From contig NZ_CANKYM010000001.1 of the NCBI RefSeq assembly GCF_947488185.1, forward strand, positions 62,001-126,000: DNA of 64,000 bases, written 5' to 3'. This document shows positions 54,888 to 63,454 of the stretch, one piece after another (the stretch's first letter is position 1; every line of letters begins with the position of its first letter). A program made the position numbers and the translations under genes. This stretch comes from an uncultured Roseobacter sp. (GTDB lineage Bacteria > Pseudomonadota > Alphaproteobacteria > Rhodobacterales > Rhodobacteraceae). The notes beneath the pieces are model-generated. The model saw nothing but the letters and a program-made list of their open reading frames with translations. It was not told the DNA's origin and made no database searches.

Positions 54888-55952
54888 TCACTCTGGTGCG
54901 CCGGGCAGTTGCGCCAGAAACGCCGCAAGCTCATCCGCATAGTAAGATGCATTGTACGTGGTTCCGTGTCCCCGCGTCTCAGCATCCTCAGGCACGATAA
55001 CTATCTCGGCAGAGGGGATCTTGGCCATATTCTCGGCCAGCATCGGCAATTCAACCGGGTTGCGTTCGTCGTCCTGCGACAGCACTACCAGCACGTCAGC
55101 CGTGATGTCGCCCAGCTTAGGCGTGGGATCAAACGCGCGCGAGGCGTTCCACATGTACATCACATCATTGGCGTCGCCGACCTTCTGCGCGGCCTTACGT
55201 TCATCCACATAGGCCGAGGCCATCTCATTTGTTGCGCCAAGCTCCTGCAGCCGCAGATTGCCCCCTGAGGTCGCCATGCCGAACCAGGCTGACATGTAGC
55301 GCAGCATGGGGGGCTGTTCCTCGTAAAAGCCGTTGTTCCACGCCGGATCGTCCCGCACAGCGTCAATCACCATACGCCGCATCATCCAGTTGCGCCCGGC
55401 CATTGGCCCAGGTAGCGAGGCGATGGGCACACCACCATCCATGAAATCGGGATATTCGGTGAGCCAGGTCCAGGTCAGCATGCCGCCCATGGAGAAGCCG
55501 ATCTTCAGATGCAGCCGGTCGATGCCCAGGCCGTCCTCCAACAGTATCTTCTGAGCGTTCACCATATCCATCAGAGTCTGTTCGGGAAAGTCGGTCCGCA
55601 TGCCGTCCGATGGTTTGGAGGACTGACCTGCGCCGACGGCATCAACCAAGATCAGATAGTATTTCGACGCATCCAGCGGCTGACCTTCACCATAAAGATT
55701 GTTCGCAAAGGCCTCGCCGAGCATCGAGGTCGCCTGCCCCGTGGTGCCATGGGTGATCAGGACCGGCGGATTTGCCGGATCTCCGATCGTAAGGTAGCTG
55801 ACATTCATTTCTGCCAGCACTTCGCCGGTCTGAAATTCGAAGTCTTCGATCACATAGGTAGCCCGTTGAGGCTCAGGGTAAGTGGCCTCCTGTGCAACGG
55901 CAGCATGTGCCACAAGGATCGCAGCAAGCGAAAGATAACTGATATGTTCCAT
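54888..55952 (-). CDS. Exported alpha/beta hydrolase (MetX-like fold)
   Basis: The 354-residue protein has a signal peptide (MEHISYLSLAAILVAHAAVAQ) and an alpha/beta-hydrolase domain resembling homoserine acetyltransferases: VLITHGTTGQATSM (oxyanion region), YYLILVDAVGAGQSSKP, the nucleophile S in LKIGFSMGGMLTW, an Asp in VLSQDDERNP and a late His in TRGHGTTYN. A MetX acyltransferase would be cytoplasmic, so an esterase acting in the periplasm is more likely. The ATG at 55952 has GGAGG five bases upstream. Its promoter region carries the CTACTGGTCTG element of the GntR region, suggesting common control with the sugar transporter. Confidence 0.75.
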   Translation of the reverse strand: MEHISYLSLAAILVAHAAVAQEATYPEPQRATYVIEDFEFQTGEVLAEMNVSYLTIGDPANPPVLITHGTTGQATSMLGEAFANNLYGEGQPLDASKYYLILVDAVGAGQSSKPSDGMRTDFPEQTLMDMVNAQKILLEDGLGIDRLHLKIGFSMGGMLTWTWLTEYPDFMDGGVPIASLPGPMAGRNWMMRRMVIDAVRDDPAWNNGFYEEQPPMLRYMSAWFGMATSGGNLRLQELGATNEMASAYVDERKAAQKVGDANDVMYMWNASRAFDPTPKLGDITADVLVVLSQDDERNPVELPMLAENMAKIPSAEIVIVPEDAETRGHGTTYNASYYADELAAFLAQLPGAPE

Positions 55953-55981
55953 TTTTCCTCCCAAGGTTGGAGCCGACTAAT

Positions 55982-56017
55982 CTACTGGTCTGCTCACAAT
56001 ACCAGTAAAGTGAGCAG
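55982..56017. promoter_or_regulatory. Operator-like inverted repeats before the alpha/beta hydrolase
   Basis: TACTGGT (55983-55989) and ACCAGTA (56001-56007) form one inverted repeat; CTGCTCAC (55990-55997) and GTGAGCAG (56010-56017) form a second, interleaved one, both perfect. The first 11 bases CTACTGGTCTG (55982-55992) are identical to 53914-53924. The element is 30 bp upstream of the hydrolase ATG. Confidence 0.65.
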
Positions 56018-56751
56018 GCTTGTGTCATTCTGTCAACTCCCCTCCCCATCGACACAGGTCTGTTGCACTATTCATGTGGCGCTACCTGAAGAAAGGAGAT
56101 GGTCTAGCATCCAATGATTGTCCCGCCAGAGCAACGATCGGCTGAAGCTGTAAGTCTGCTAAGACAGGTGGTCGAACTCGTTGGGATTGCACACGTTATC
56201 TTGCTCAGAACGCGTGATATCGGGAGTGGGCAAACTTGGTGATGCTAGGGGGATTTGCCTAAGTCGTGAGCGGTCTGCCCGCTGCTTATCGGCGCGCCCG
56301 CTCTTCAATCAAGCGAGACATTTCCGTCTCTTAAAACCCACCCAACTCGATCCCTCCATCGATATCGGAATACGTCTACTGGCAAATCAAGACGCCCAAG
56401 TGCAGCGCGCAGTTGAAGATGTTGATGGTCAGCCGGTCGCATATATCGCGAAGATGTATGCCAGGCGTTTCGCCGTGACTGCCGATGAAGCCGCTGCTCC
56501 TGCAGGGCTAGATTACGCCGCATTTATCGGAACACAACAGGTGTTCAGGCATGACTAAACCAAAGTGGGGCTGGAGCTTTCCTCGCTGCTGCAGTCTGCC
56601 CGTCAGAGGAGACATTCGCTGCAAGCGCAAAGCTGGTAGGCCAAACCGAGTCTGGACCGCGGGACAAAGCATGGGTAATCGGGCTGACCAGGTTGATGGG
56701 TCAGGTTCTTGTTAGAGTTGCAGGGCGTTTCTGCAATTTGAGGAGAACGAA
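56018..56751. other. Gap between hydrolase operator and IS110 transposase
   Basis: About 730 bp without a recognisable gene. The right part, close to the transposase, may be the left end of the insertion element: a perfect hairpin TTGCAG/CTGCAA (56718-56736) sits just before the transposase ribosome site. An open plus-strand frame ending at 56558 has no recognised family. Confidence 0.4.
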
Positions 56752-57789
56752 ATGGATTACTCTGTTGGTTTGGACGTGTCCCTTCGGTCCGTTGCGGTTT
56801 GTGTCATAGATGCAAATGGCAAGCGGATCTTCGAACACTCAGTGGCGTGTGAAATAGAGGATATTCAGGCCTGCCTGCACGATTTGCCGCAGAGGTCGTG
56901 CCGTATTGGCTTCGAGTCTGGTGCAATGAGTCAGCACCTTTTCTTTGGGCTCAAGAAAGCCGGTTTTAATGTCGTATGCATGGAGGCGCGCCAAGTGAAT
57001 GCCGCTCTTGCGGCAATGCGCAACAAGACCGACAGGACGGATGCCCGAGGGATTGCGAATGTGCTTCGTTCCGGCTGGTTCAATCCTGTTCATATGAAGA
57101 GCAGAGACGCCCATGCCGTTCGTGCTTTGCTCAGCAGTCGCAAGGCCGTCCAACGCAAGTGCATTGATTTGGCGAATGAGGTTCGCGGTCTTTTCCGGAT
57201 CTTCGGCCTTCGCCTTCCGTCGCGCATTGACCAAGCCTCTTTCGATGAACGGGTGCGCCCCATCATCGAAGCTGATCCCGACCTGTCGCAAGCGCTGCTA
57301 CCATTGCTAGACGCGCGGGCAATCCTCTACAGCGCCTATCGCGAGTTGGATCGGCGCGTGAAACGCGTGGCGAGCAATGACGAGATTTGCATGCGCTTCA
57401 CGGCGATCCCCGGCGTGGGTCCTATTGCGGCGTTGACATTCCGTGCTGCAGTTGATGATCCAGCACGGTTCTCCAGTTCCCGAACTGTTGCGGCGCATTT
57501 TGGATTAACACCGCGCCGGTATCAGTCCGGCGAGATGGATAATCGTGGCCGCATCTCCAAAGCTGGTGACCGGGATGTCCGATCAACACTCTATGCTGCA
57601 GCCAATGCAATGATGATGCGATCAGTCGCCAGTTCCGAGATCAAAAGCTGGGGCTTGCGCCTGATGCGCAGAAAGGGCCGCCGCCGCGCTGTCGTTGCCG
57701 TTGCGAGAAAACTGGCCGTGGTCATGCACCGGATGTGGGCCGACAATACCGAATTCCGTCACAGACCTTTGGAGGCCGCTATGACCTGA
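56752..57789 (+). CDS. IS110-family transposase (DEDD recombinase)
   Basis: The 345-residue protein has the N-terminal RuvC-like DEDD domain: D8 in VGLDVSLRS, the Glu in GFESGAMSQ, and NKTDRTDARGIA supplying the last two Asp. The C-terminal transposase_20 domain contains FTAIPGVGPIAALTFRAAV, HFGLTPRRYQSGE and GRISKAGDRDVRSTLY with the catalytic-serine neighbourhood. The frame is intact. IS110 enzymes act with a bridge RNA encoded in the element's non-coding end. Terminal repeats were not located, as is normal for this family. Confidence 0.92.
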   Translation: MDYSVGLDVSLRSVAVCVIDANGKRIFEHSVACEIEDIQACLHDLPQRSCRIGFESGAMSQHLFFGLKKAGFNVVCMEARQVNAALAAMRNKTDRTDARGIANVLRSGWFNPVHMKSRDAHAVRALLSSRKAVQRKCIDLANEVRGLFRIFGLRLPSRIDQASFDERVRPIIEADPDLSQALLPLLDARAILYSAYRELDRRVKRVASNDEICMRFTAIPGVGPIAALTFRAAVDDPARFSSSRTVAAHFGLTPRRYQSGEMDNRGRISKAGDRDVRSTLYAAANAMMMRSVASSEIKSWGLRLMRRKGRRRAVVAVARKLAVVMHRMWADNTEFRHRPLEAAMT

Positions 57790-58041
57790 CAGCCTTCCAA
57801 AGCTCAATGACGGGATCGTCCCTCACCGGACGAGGTCTGTAGATGACGCCGAATAAGTCTGCTGCGACTAGCTAGCGCGAGACTAAGCGGGGCGCTCTAC
57901 GTCCATTCAGACACATGCATGCAGCGACCCAACCGAACCGGGTCACCAATAACTGCGAAGAGAAGCGTGACCCGGATGAAGGACATCGATCCTCATGGGA
58001 CGGAAATGAAACGATGAAATGAACTGGACCCCAACGCCCGG
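57790..58041. ncRNA. Candidate IS110 non-coding end, possible bridge RNA
   Basis: The 250 bp after the transposase stop contain no gene but show structure: CCGGGTCAC (57938-57946) pairs perfectly with GTGACCCGG (57967-57975) around a 20-base loop. This size of loop on a long stem is like the guide loops of bridge RNAs, which in the IS1111-type branch lie downstream of the transposase. The element's right boundary is not known, so the limits given are those of the gap. Confidence 0.35.
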
Positions 58042-58224
58042 CTAGAGAAGCGGTTCAAATCGTCCGAGCAACTGCACGTGACTTGTGTCTGTCCACGACC
58101 CCATGGCCAACCTGTTCCAGTTCCCCTCCATCCCAGAATTCCATTGGCCAGCGTCCGTGAACTTTAGGGAGCCCTCGCGATCCACGTAGCGCCTTTCCAA
58201 GCGGCAAACCTGGCGATCTTTCAA
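58042..58224 (-). CDS. Possible short ORF or gene fragment after the SDR
   Basis: A 60-codon frame from a TTG overlapping the SDR stop. The translation (MKDRQVCRLERRYVDREGS, then WNSGMEGNWNRLAMGSW) has a protein-like composition and could be a small coupled protein or the remnant of a gene cut by the nearby insertion element. No family recognised. Confidence 0.3.
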   Translation of the reverse strand: MKDRQVCRLERRYVDREGSLKFTDAGQWNSGMEGNWNRLAMGSWTDTSHVQLLGRFEPLL

Positions 58225-58991
58225 ATCGACTTAATCGAACCTCCGTCTATCCGGATTTTTGACCCCGTCACATAGCCAGCCCGAGCAGAAGCAAGGAACG
58301 TGACCACATCGGCAAACTCCTCGGGTTTGCCATACCGGCCTGCGGGGATCGTTCTACGCGACTTGGCGGCGACCTCCGCCACATCCGCGCCCGTCCGCTT
58401 GGCAGCGGCTGCGTCCAATTCGTCCACCCGTTGCGTGTGAATCCGTCCCGGCATCACCACGTTGACCGTGATCCCGTCCCCTGCAACTTCATTGGCAAGG
58501 GTCTTGGACCAACCGACAACTGCCGAACGTATCCCGTTGGACAACGCAAGATTGGGAATGGGTTGCTCTACGCCCGATGAGGTGATCGAGATGATGCGCC
58601 CCCAGCCGCGTTCCTTCATCATCGGCAACAGCCGCGCATTCAGGTGAAACAGATTGGCCGCCATCGCCTCAAAATGCTGCAGCCAAGCCGCCCTTTCCGC
58701 AGTCTGCGCTGCACCCGGAGGCGGGCCGCCGCCGTTATTCACGATGATGTCCACGCCGCCGTCCTTGATCAGACCATCGACTACGCGGTCGACCTGATCA
58801 ATCTGCCCGAGGTCCAGTTCCACGGCATGTATGGTGTCAGCCGCGTCAGCGTAGGCTGAGATTTTGTCCACACTGCGCGCAGCGGCAAAGACAACCGCGC
58901 CTTCCGCCGCCAGCGCTTGTGCAATCGCCCTGCCCAGTCCGCGGCTTGCGCCCAGGACCAGCGCGCGTTTTTCCTTGATCCCCAAATCCAT
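58221..58991 (-). CDS. SDR-like protein with altered catalytic tetrad
   Basis: The 256-residue protein has the nucleotide-binding GASRGLGRAIAQALA, DIIVNNGGGPPPG and the C-terminal GYVTGSKIRIDGG of short-chain dehydrogenases. Where the catalytic YxxxK should be, it has LALSNGIRSAVVGWSK: Ser replaces Tyr and Arg replaces Lys. This is the pattern of a known SDR-like subgroup with unclear activity, so a non-standard reaction is possible. It is the last full gene of the 58-64 kb operon, overlapping the DHDPS-family gene by one base. Confidence 0.75.
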   Translation of the reverse strand: MDLGIKEKRALVLGASRGLGRAIAQALAAEGAVVFAAARSVDKISAYADAADTIHAVELDLGQIDQVDRVVDGLIKDGGVDIIVNNGGGPPPGAAQTAERAAWLQHFEAMAANLFHLNARLLPMMKERGWGRIISITSSGVEQPIPNLALSNGIRSAVVGWSKTLANEVAGDGITVNVVMPGRIHTQRVDELDAAAAKRTGADVAEVAAKSRRTIPAGRYGKPEEFADVVTFLASARAGYVTGSKIRIDGGSIKSI

Positions 58992-59914
58992 CAGCCCAGT
59001 TCCTTCAATCTGTGTTCCTGTCGTTCAATCAGCGCGTCCACCTCGGCCCGGCTTTGCGCCGACAGCGCTGCCCCGGGTTTACGCAAGTCAGCGTGCGCGA
59101 TGATCCCGCGTTTGGCGAGTATGTATTTGCGGATGGCCAACCCCATGCCCGGCTGCTGCTCGAACCGCGCAAGCGGCAGGTAAGCATTGAAGATGTCCTG
59201 CCCGCGTGCCATGTCGCCCTTGGCGTAATGCGCAATCACGCTTGCCATCATTTCCGGATAGGCAAAACCGGTCATCGCGCCGTCGGCACCCCGCGCCATC
59301 TCTTCGGGCAGAAACAGACCACCATTCCCACACAGGATCGAGATGCGCCGGGTCAGCACGCCTTCCTTGCGCAGATAGGTGATCTTTTCCAGCCCCGGCC
59401 AGTCCTCATGCTTGAGGCACAAGCAGGTCGGCAGATCGTTCGCGATACGCGCGATAACGGACGGTGCGATCTGCACGCCGGTTGCGAGCGGAAAGTCCTG
59501 CAGCACAAAAGGCACATCACCGATCAACTCGGCCACTTGCGTATAGTAGGTCACGATCTGATCGTCCGTCCGCAGGCCGCCAGGCGGTGCAACCATGACA
59601 CCCGCCGCGCCCAGATCCATGACCATCCGCGTCAATGCATCGATCTGCGCAAAACCGGGGGCCGAAACGCCAACCACCACCGGCACACGTCCCTCAACGC
59701 GCGTCAGGATACGCGCCACCACATCGCGCGACTCTTCCACCGTCAGCTTGGGCGCCTCGCCCATCATACCCAGTACGGTCAGGCCGGTCGCGCCGGCGTC
59801 GAGGTAGAAATCGACCATCCGGTCGCAGCTTTCCATGTCGATGCGACCGTCGGGGTGAAACGGTGTGACCGCAATCACGAATACTCCAGCGGCTTTGATC
59901 GTCAGCTCATTCAT
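58991..59914 (-). CDS. Dihydrodipicolinate synthase-family aldolase/dehydratase
   Basis: The 307-residue TIM-barrel protein starts MNELTIKAAGVFVIAVTPFHPDG and has GATGLTVLGMMGEAPKL (the usual G-x-x-G-E) and the Schiff-base lysine K168 in CLCLKHEDW. The Tyr of the DHDPS catalytic triad is replaced: the segment reads VLQDFPLAT where DapA has a YN(V/T)P pattern. True DapA function is thus unlikely; a catabolic 2-keto-acid aldolase or dehydratase fits better. Confidence 0.75.
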   Translation of the reverse strand: MNELTIKAAGVFVIAVTPFHPDGRIDMESCDRMVDFYLDAGATGLTVLGMMGEAPKLTVEESRDVVARILTRVEGRVPVVVGVSAPGFAQIDALTRMVMDLGAAGVMVAPPGGLRTDDQIVTYYTQVAELIGDVPFVLQDFPLATGVQIAPSVIARIANDLPTCLCLKHEDWPGLEKITYLRKEGVLTRRISILCGNGGLFLPEEMARGADGAMTGFAYPEMMASVIAHYAKGDMARGQDIFNAYLPLARFEQQPGMGLAIRKYILAKRGIIAHADLRKPGAALSAQSRAEVDALIERQEHRLKELG

Positions 59915-59922
59915 CTCTTATC

Positions 59923-60582
59923 CTATCTTGTCTTTTGCAGGGCCACGCGGCCAATCGCCATCGCCGTCGCGGCCTGACAGGGCTCAACCACCGGCACGCC
60001 AAGGTGATCTTCCAAATCAGTGCGAAAGGCGGTCATCCCGGCGCAGCCGAGGATCAGCACATCAGCCAGTGCAGTATCCCGCAGACTCGCACCAACGGTC
60101 TTGAGCCGCTCGAACGTGCGTATCTGATCGGCAAGGTCCAGCACGCCCAGTTCCAGCGGTTGATCGCCCGCCAGCCGGTCCATCACACCCATCGCGCCGA
60201 CATAGCGCATGTGTCGCGGGATGCTTTTGGACAGGATCGAGATGATGCCGAACCGCTGGCCCAGCGTCATTGCCGTCAGGATCGATGCCTCTGCGATACC
60301 TAACACAGGTTGTGCCGATTGTTCCCGCAGCGCCGCGAGACCAGGATCAGAATAGCAGGCCACGACAAAGGCGCTTGCCCGGTCTTCCAGCTGCGCGCAA
60401 TGGGTCAGCATCGGGGCGACCACACCGTCCACATGGGCCTGCGTCTCGATGCCTGGCGGCCCCTCGACCAGCGTGTGTGTTTCAATCGGAACCGGGCTGG
60501 CCGCACGCATCGGGTCCACAGCGTGATCAATGCCGTCCGTCACATGCTGGCTGCTGTTGGGGTTGAGGACAAATATCGTCAT
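59923..60582 (-). CDS. Asp/Glu/hydantoin racemase-family protein
   Basis: The 219-residue protein has the two catalytic cysteines of the family: the first in FVVACYSDPGLAALRE and the second in VLILGCAGMTAF, with the start MTIFVLNPNSSQHVTDGIDHAV matching hydantoin-racemase-like members. It probably racemises a hydantoin or an amino-acid derivative in the cytoplasm. Its start overlaps the amidohydrolase stop (ATGA). Confidence 0.75.
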   Translation of the reverse strand: MTIFVLNPNSSQHVTDGIDHAVDPMRAASPVPIETHTLVEGPPGIETQAHVDGVVAPMLTHCAQLEDRASAFVVACYSDPGLAALREQSAQPVLGIAEASILTAMTLGQRFGIISILSKSIPRHMRYVGAMGVMDRLAGDQPLELGVLDLADQIRTFERLKTVGASLRDTALADVLILGCAGMTAFRTDLEDHLGVPVVEPCQAATAMAIGRVALQKTR

Positions 60583-62024
60583 GTGTCGCTTCCTTTGGTG
60601 CCCCAGAAATCCGCCGGTAGCGCCAGATCATCCGCGCCGCCGATACGGTCGAGCATAAGCGCCGTCTGCTCCGCCGCATCGCCTAATATCTCGGCCTCGT
60701 CCACACGCGTGGCGCTGCTTTGCTCCAGCACCATTTCACCACCCACCATGACGTTGGTCACATCGTTCCCGTTGGCAAAGCACACCAGCCGATGCAACGC
60801 CATGTTCGGCGGATAAAGATGCGGGCGGCGCAGATTCATCGTCACGATGTCAGCCCGTTTGCCGATGTCCAGCGATCCGATCTCTTGCGCCAGCCCCAGG
60901 GCATGGGCCGCGCCAATCGTGCACATTTCCAACACTTTGCCGATGGGCACCACGCGCGCGTCCCTGTGATGGGTGCGATGATAGTGCATCACCTGCTGCA
61001 TATGGCGGAACATATCTGCGGAGCGGTCTGGCGCCGTCGCATCCGATCCCAGCGCCACGGTGGCACCCGCCGCGATCATTTCGGTTGCGGGGCAGCGACC
61101 CATGATCGATGCGTTAGCCGAGGGGTTGTGGGCAATCTTGGTGTCGGTTTCAGCGACACGCGTGATCTCGTCCTCATGCAGGTCGATGCAGTGCGACAGC
61201 AACGTGTCGGGCCCAAGCAAGCCCAGCTTGTCCGCTCGCCGGATGGAGCCGCGCCAGTGACCGTCCTGCGTGAAGATCAGCCCCATTTCGCGGGCGTGCT
61301 GCCGGACGATCTGCGCTTGTGTGCAGGCGGTCGCGTAATCACCGGGGGCCATATCCCGCTCATGCTCATCGCGCAGAACCGGGTAAAGCATCGCGATGTT
61401 GATGCGCCCGCCATGCGTATCGTGCCATGTGTCTGCGATCTGCGTGCAGGCGTCCATCTGCTGCTCAAAGGTCACGGGATAGACGTGGCGTTGGTGGTTT
61501 CGCCACTCGGCATAAGTGCGCGGATGCGGCGCGCGCGTCGGACCCACCGCCACGACACTCCGGGTGCCGACCTCGACCACGCCCTGACAATGGGCAGCGG
61601 CATAGTCCGGGTGATCGGTCCGCATGATCGTATCGCCACCCCCCAGCAGGGACACACCGGTCGTGACCCCGAACCGCAAACGCTCCAGTGCGGCAAGTCG
61701 GGCTTCGGCGTACCAGAAGTCTGGCGGCGAGGCCTGCGTATAGACCTCTCCGCAAATGTCTTCCCAGCGGTCGCCCGCGTGCATGCCCATCGATTTGATC
61801 AACGCGTGACCTGCGTGGGCGTGCACGTCGATCAAACCAGGCAGAATGACGTGATCCGTACAATTAATCGTCTGCTTAGTCTGCACCTGCTCGCGCAGTC
61901 TGTCGGTCGTGTCGATGGCAACAATACGTCCGTCATTCACCGCGACGGCACCGTTTTCGATCACCCTGCGCGCGGCGTCCATCGTCACGACCGTACCGCC
62001 AAGGATCAATGTATCGGCGTTCAT
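60579..62024 (-). CDS. Amidohydrolase (ATZ/TRZ-deaminase-like)
   Basis: The 481-residue metal-dependent hydrolase has LPGLIDVHAHAGHALIKSMG with the HxH metal site, a mid-domain DGHWRGS, LLSHCIDLHEDEI with a further metal His, AHNPSANASIMG and the Asp in LGSDATAPDRS. This is the pattern of cytosine/guanine/SAH-deaminase and atrazine chlorohydrolase relatives. The substrate is a nitrogen-containing ring or amidine, not more closely known. It overlaps the binding-protein stop by four bases. Confidence 0.8.
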   Translation of the reverse strand: MNADTLILGGTVVTMDAARRVIENGAVAVNDGRIVAIDTTDRLREQVQTKQTINCTDHVILPGLIDVHAHAGHALIKSMGMHAGDRWEDICGEVYTQASPPDFWYAEARLAALERLRFGVTTGVSLLGGGDTIMRTDHPDYAAAHCQGVVEVGTRSVVAVGPTRAPHPRTYAEWRNHQRHVYPVTFEQQMDACTQIADTWHDTHGGRINIAMLYPVLRDEHERDMAPGDYATACTQAQIVRQHAREMGLIFTQDGHWRGSIRRADKLGLLGPDTLLSHCIDLHEDEITRVAETDTKIAHNPSANASIMGRCPATEMIAAGATVALGSDATAPDRSADMFRHMQQVMHYHRTHHRDARVVPIGKVLEMCTIGAAHALGLAQEIGSLDIGKRADIVTMNLRRPHLYPPNMALHRLVCFANGNDVTNVMVGGEMVLEQSSATRVDEAEILGDAAEQTALMLDRIGGADDLALPADFWGTKGSDT

Positions 62025-63454
62025 TGTGTCGCCTCGAATGCCGGCAACCGGGCCACGTCGATCACACCATCGGCAGGCATGGCGAAGTCCGGGTGCGATC
62101 CGGCAAGGCCGATCACGCGGATCGGATTGTAGAGTGTGAGCCAGGCGGGATCGTCCTGCAACAGGGAATATGCATCCCGCCAGATCGACGCGCGTGCAGC
62201 GCGATCCGTGGTCAACCGGCCCCGGTCAATCAATGCTTCGATCCGAGGATTTGCATATCCCTGCCACCACGACCCCGCCACGCGCGAGTCGATCTTTTCG
62301 TAAAGCACGCGGTACGTGCTCATCGGGCTGGAATCAAAAACGCACATGTCTTGAACGTCCTTGCGGCGAACCATATGCGCATAGTCTTCGCGTTCGGGGT
62401 GGATGTGCACGTTCAGTGTGATGCCCATGTCTGCGAGTTGTGCAGCCAAAGCCGCCGTCAGACGCTCGGCCTCATCCGGCAGGCGCGTGGGGCAATCGAC
62501 CTCCAGCGTCAGACCCCCTCCATGCCCCGCCTGCGTCAACAACTCCCGCGCCAGATCGCGGTCCATCCGGTCACACCCGCCCTGCCCCGCACCAAAGTGG
62601 TTTGGGCTGACAAACCCCCGCAAAGGCTGCGCAGCGCCGTGCATCACTGTCTCGACAAGTGCCTCGCGATCCACCGCAAGGCTGAGCGCGCGACGCACGC
62701 GCGGATCGCAGAGCGGGCCTTTGGCTGCGTTCAGTAGGTAGATAATCGCGACCGGTGAAAGGAACGTATGGCGCATGTTGCCAAGGGCGCGTGATGCCTC
62801 ATAACCCAGTCCATTGGCGATCTGAACATTGCCTTTCTGCAACAGCGTCAAACGATCAGCAGCGTTAGGCACCAGCCGCCATGTGATGTCACGATTGCTC
62901 GGAGTGCCTGCGAAATAGTCTTCCAATCGCGTGACGGCAATCTCGTCCGTCGAGATGGAAACAAGACGATAGGGCCCCGTCCCGCATTGTACGGAATAAT
63001 CCTTGGCATCCAGCGCATCAAAGACAGACGGGGCCACGATAAACCCCTGCTCCAACACATCAAGCAGGTCTGCCATGGGAGCCGCCAAGGTCACGCGCAG
63101 CGTCAGGGGGTCAACCACCTCAAGATCGGCACCGCCCAGAAACTGCCGCCAGACAGCAGGTGCGCCCAGAGTGTACCCTCTGTCCTCGCGCGCCATTCGC
63201 GCAAGGCTTGCGGCGACCGCGGTTGCATCGCAAGGCGTGCCATCGTGAAAGATCACGTCGGGCTGCAAATGAAACGTCCATGCCACCGCGTCCTGCGACA
63301 CGTCCCATCGCCGCGCCAGATGCGGGACGAAATCCTGTCCCACGCGGCGGACGAGTGTGTCGTAGATCGCGTGCAGGATGGTCAGTTCGTCGCTGGCATC
63401 GGTACAATCGTGGGGATCGTGGATGCCCAACCGGGCCTGTGCAATGGTAATCAT
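62021..63454 (-). CDS. Family 5 (oligopeptide-type) solute-binding protein without a signal peptide
   Basis: The 477-residue protein has the SBP_bac_5 fold: [39 protein letters not shown], and [20 protein letters not shown] (shown in part). The translation starts directly at [19 protein letters not shown], where the mature part of homologues begins, and no hydrophobic leader is present. The ATG overlaps the upstream ATPase stop (ATGA), so an earlier start is improbable. It must be exported in another way, stay in the cytoplasm, or have lost its leader. Confidence 0.8.
   Translation of the reverse strand: MITIAQARLGIHDPHDCTDASDELTILHAIYDTLVRRVGQDFVPHLARRWDVSQDAVAWTFHLQPDVIFHDGTPCDATAVAASLARMAREDRGYTLGAPAVWRQFLGGADLEVVDPLTLRVTLAAPMADLLDVLEQGFIVAPSVFDALDAKDYSVQCGTGPYRLVSISTDEIAVTRLEDYFAGTPSNRDITWRLVPNAADRLTLLQKGNVQIANGLGYEASRALGNMRHTFLSPVAIIYLLNAAKGPLCDPRVRRALSLAVDREALVETVMHGAAQPLRGFVSPNHFGAGQGGCDRMDRDLARELLTQAGHGGGLTLEVDCPTRLPDEAERLTAALAAQLADMGITLNVHIHPEREDYAHMVRRKDVQDMCVFDSSPMSTYRVLYEKIDSRVAGSWWQGYANPRIEALIDRGRLTTDRAARASIWRDAYSLLQDDPAWLTLYNPIRVIGLAGSHPDFAMPADGVIDVARLPAFEATQ

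Noticed and set aside
54888..55952. Homoserine O-acetyltransferase (MetX) assignment
   Set aside because: The fold is similar, but the signal peptide and the lack of methionine genes argue for an exported esterase-type hydrolase.
58040..58075. tRNA T-loop-like GGTTCAAATC near 58052
   Set aside because: No acceptor stem, D-arm or anticodon arm can be built around it.
60720..62132. Long plus-strand frame opposite the amidohydrolase
   Set aside because: Shadow frame; the minus-strand product has a complete metal-site pattern.
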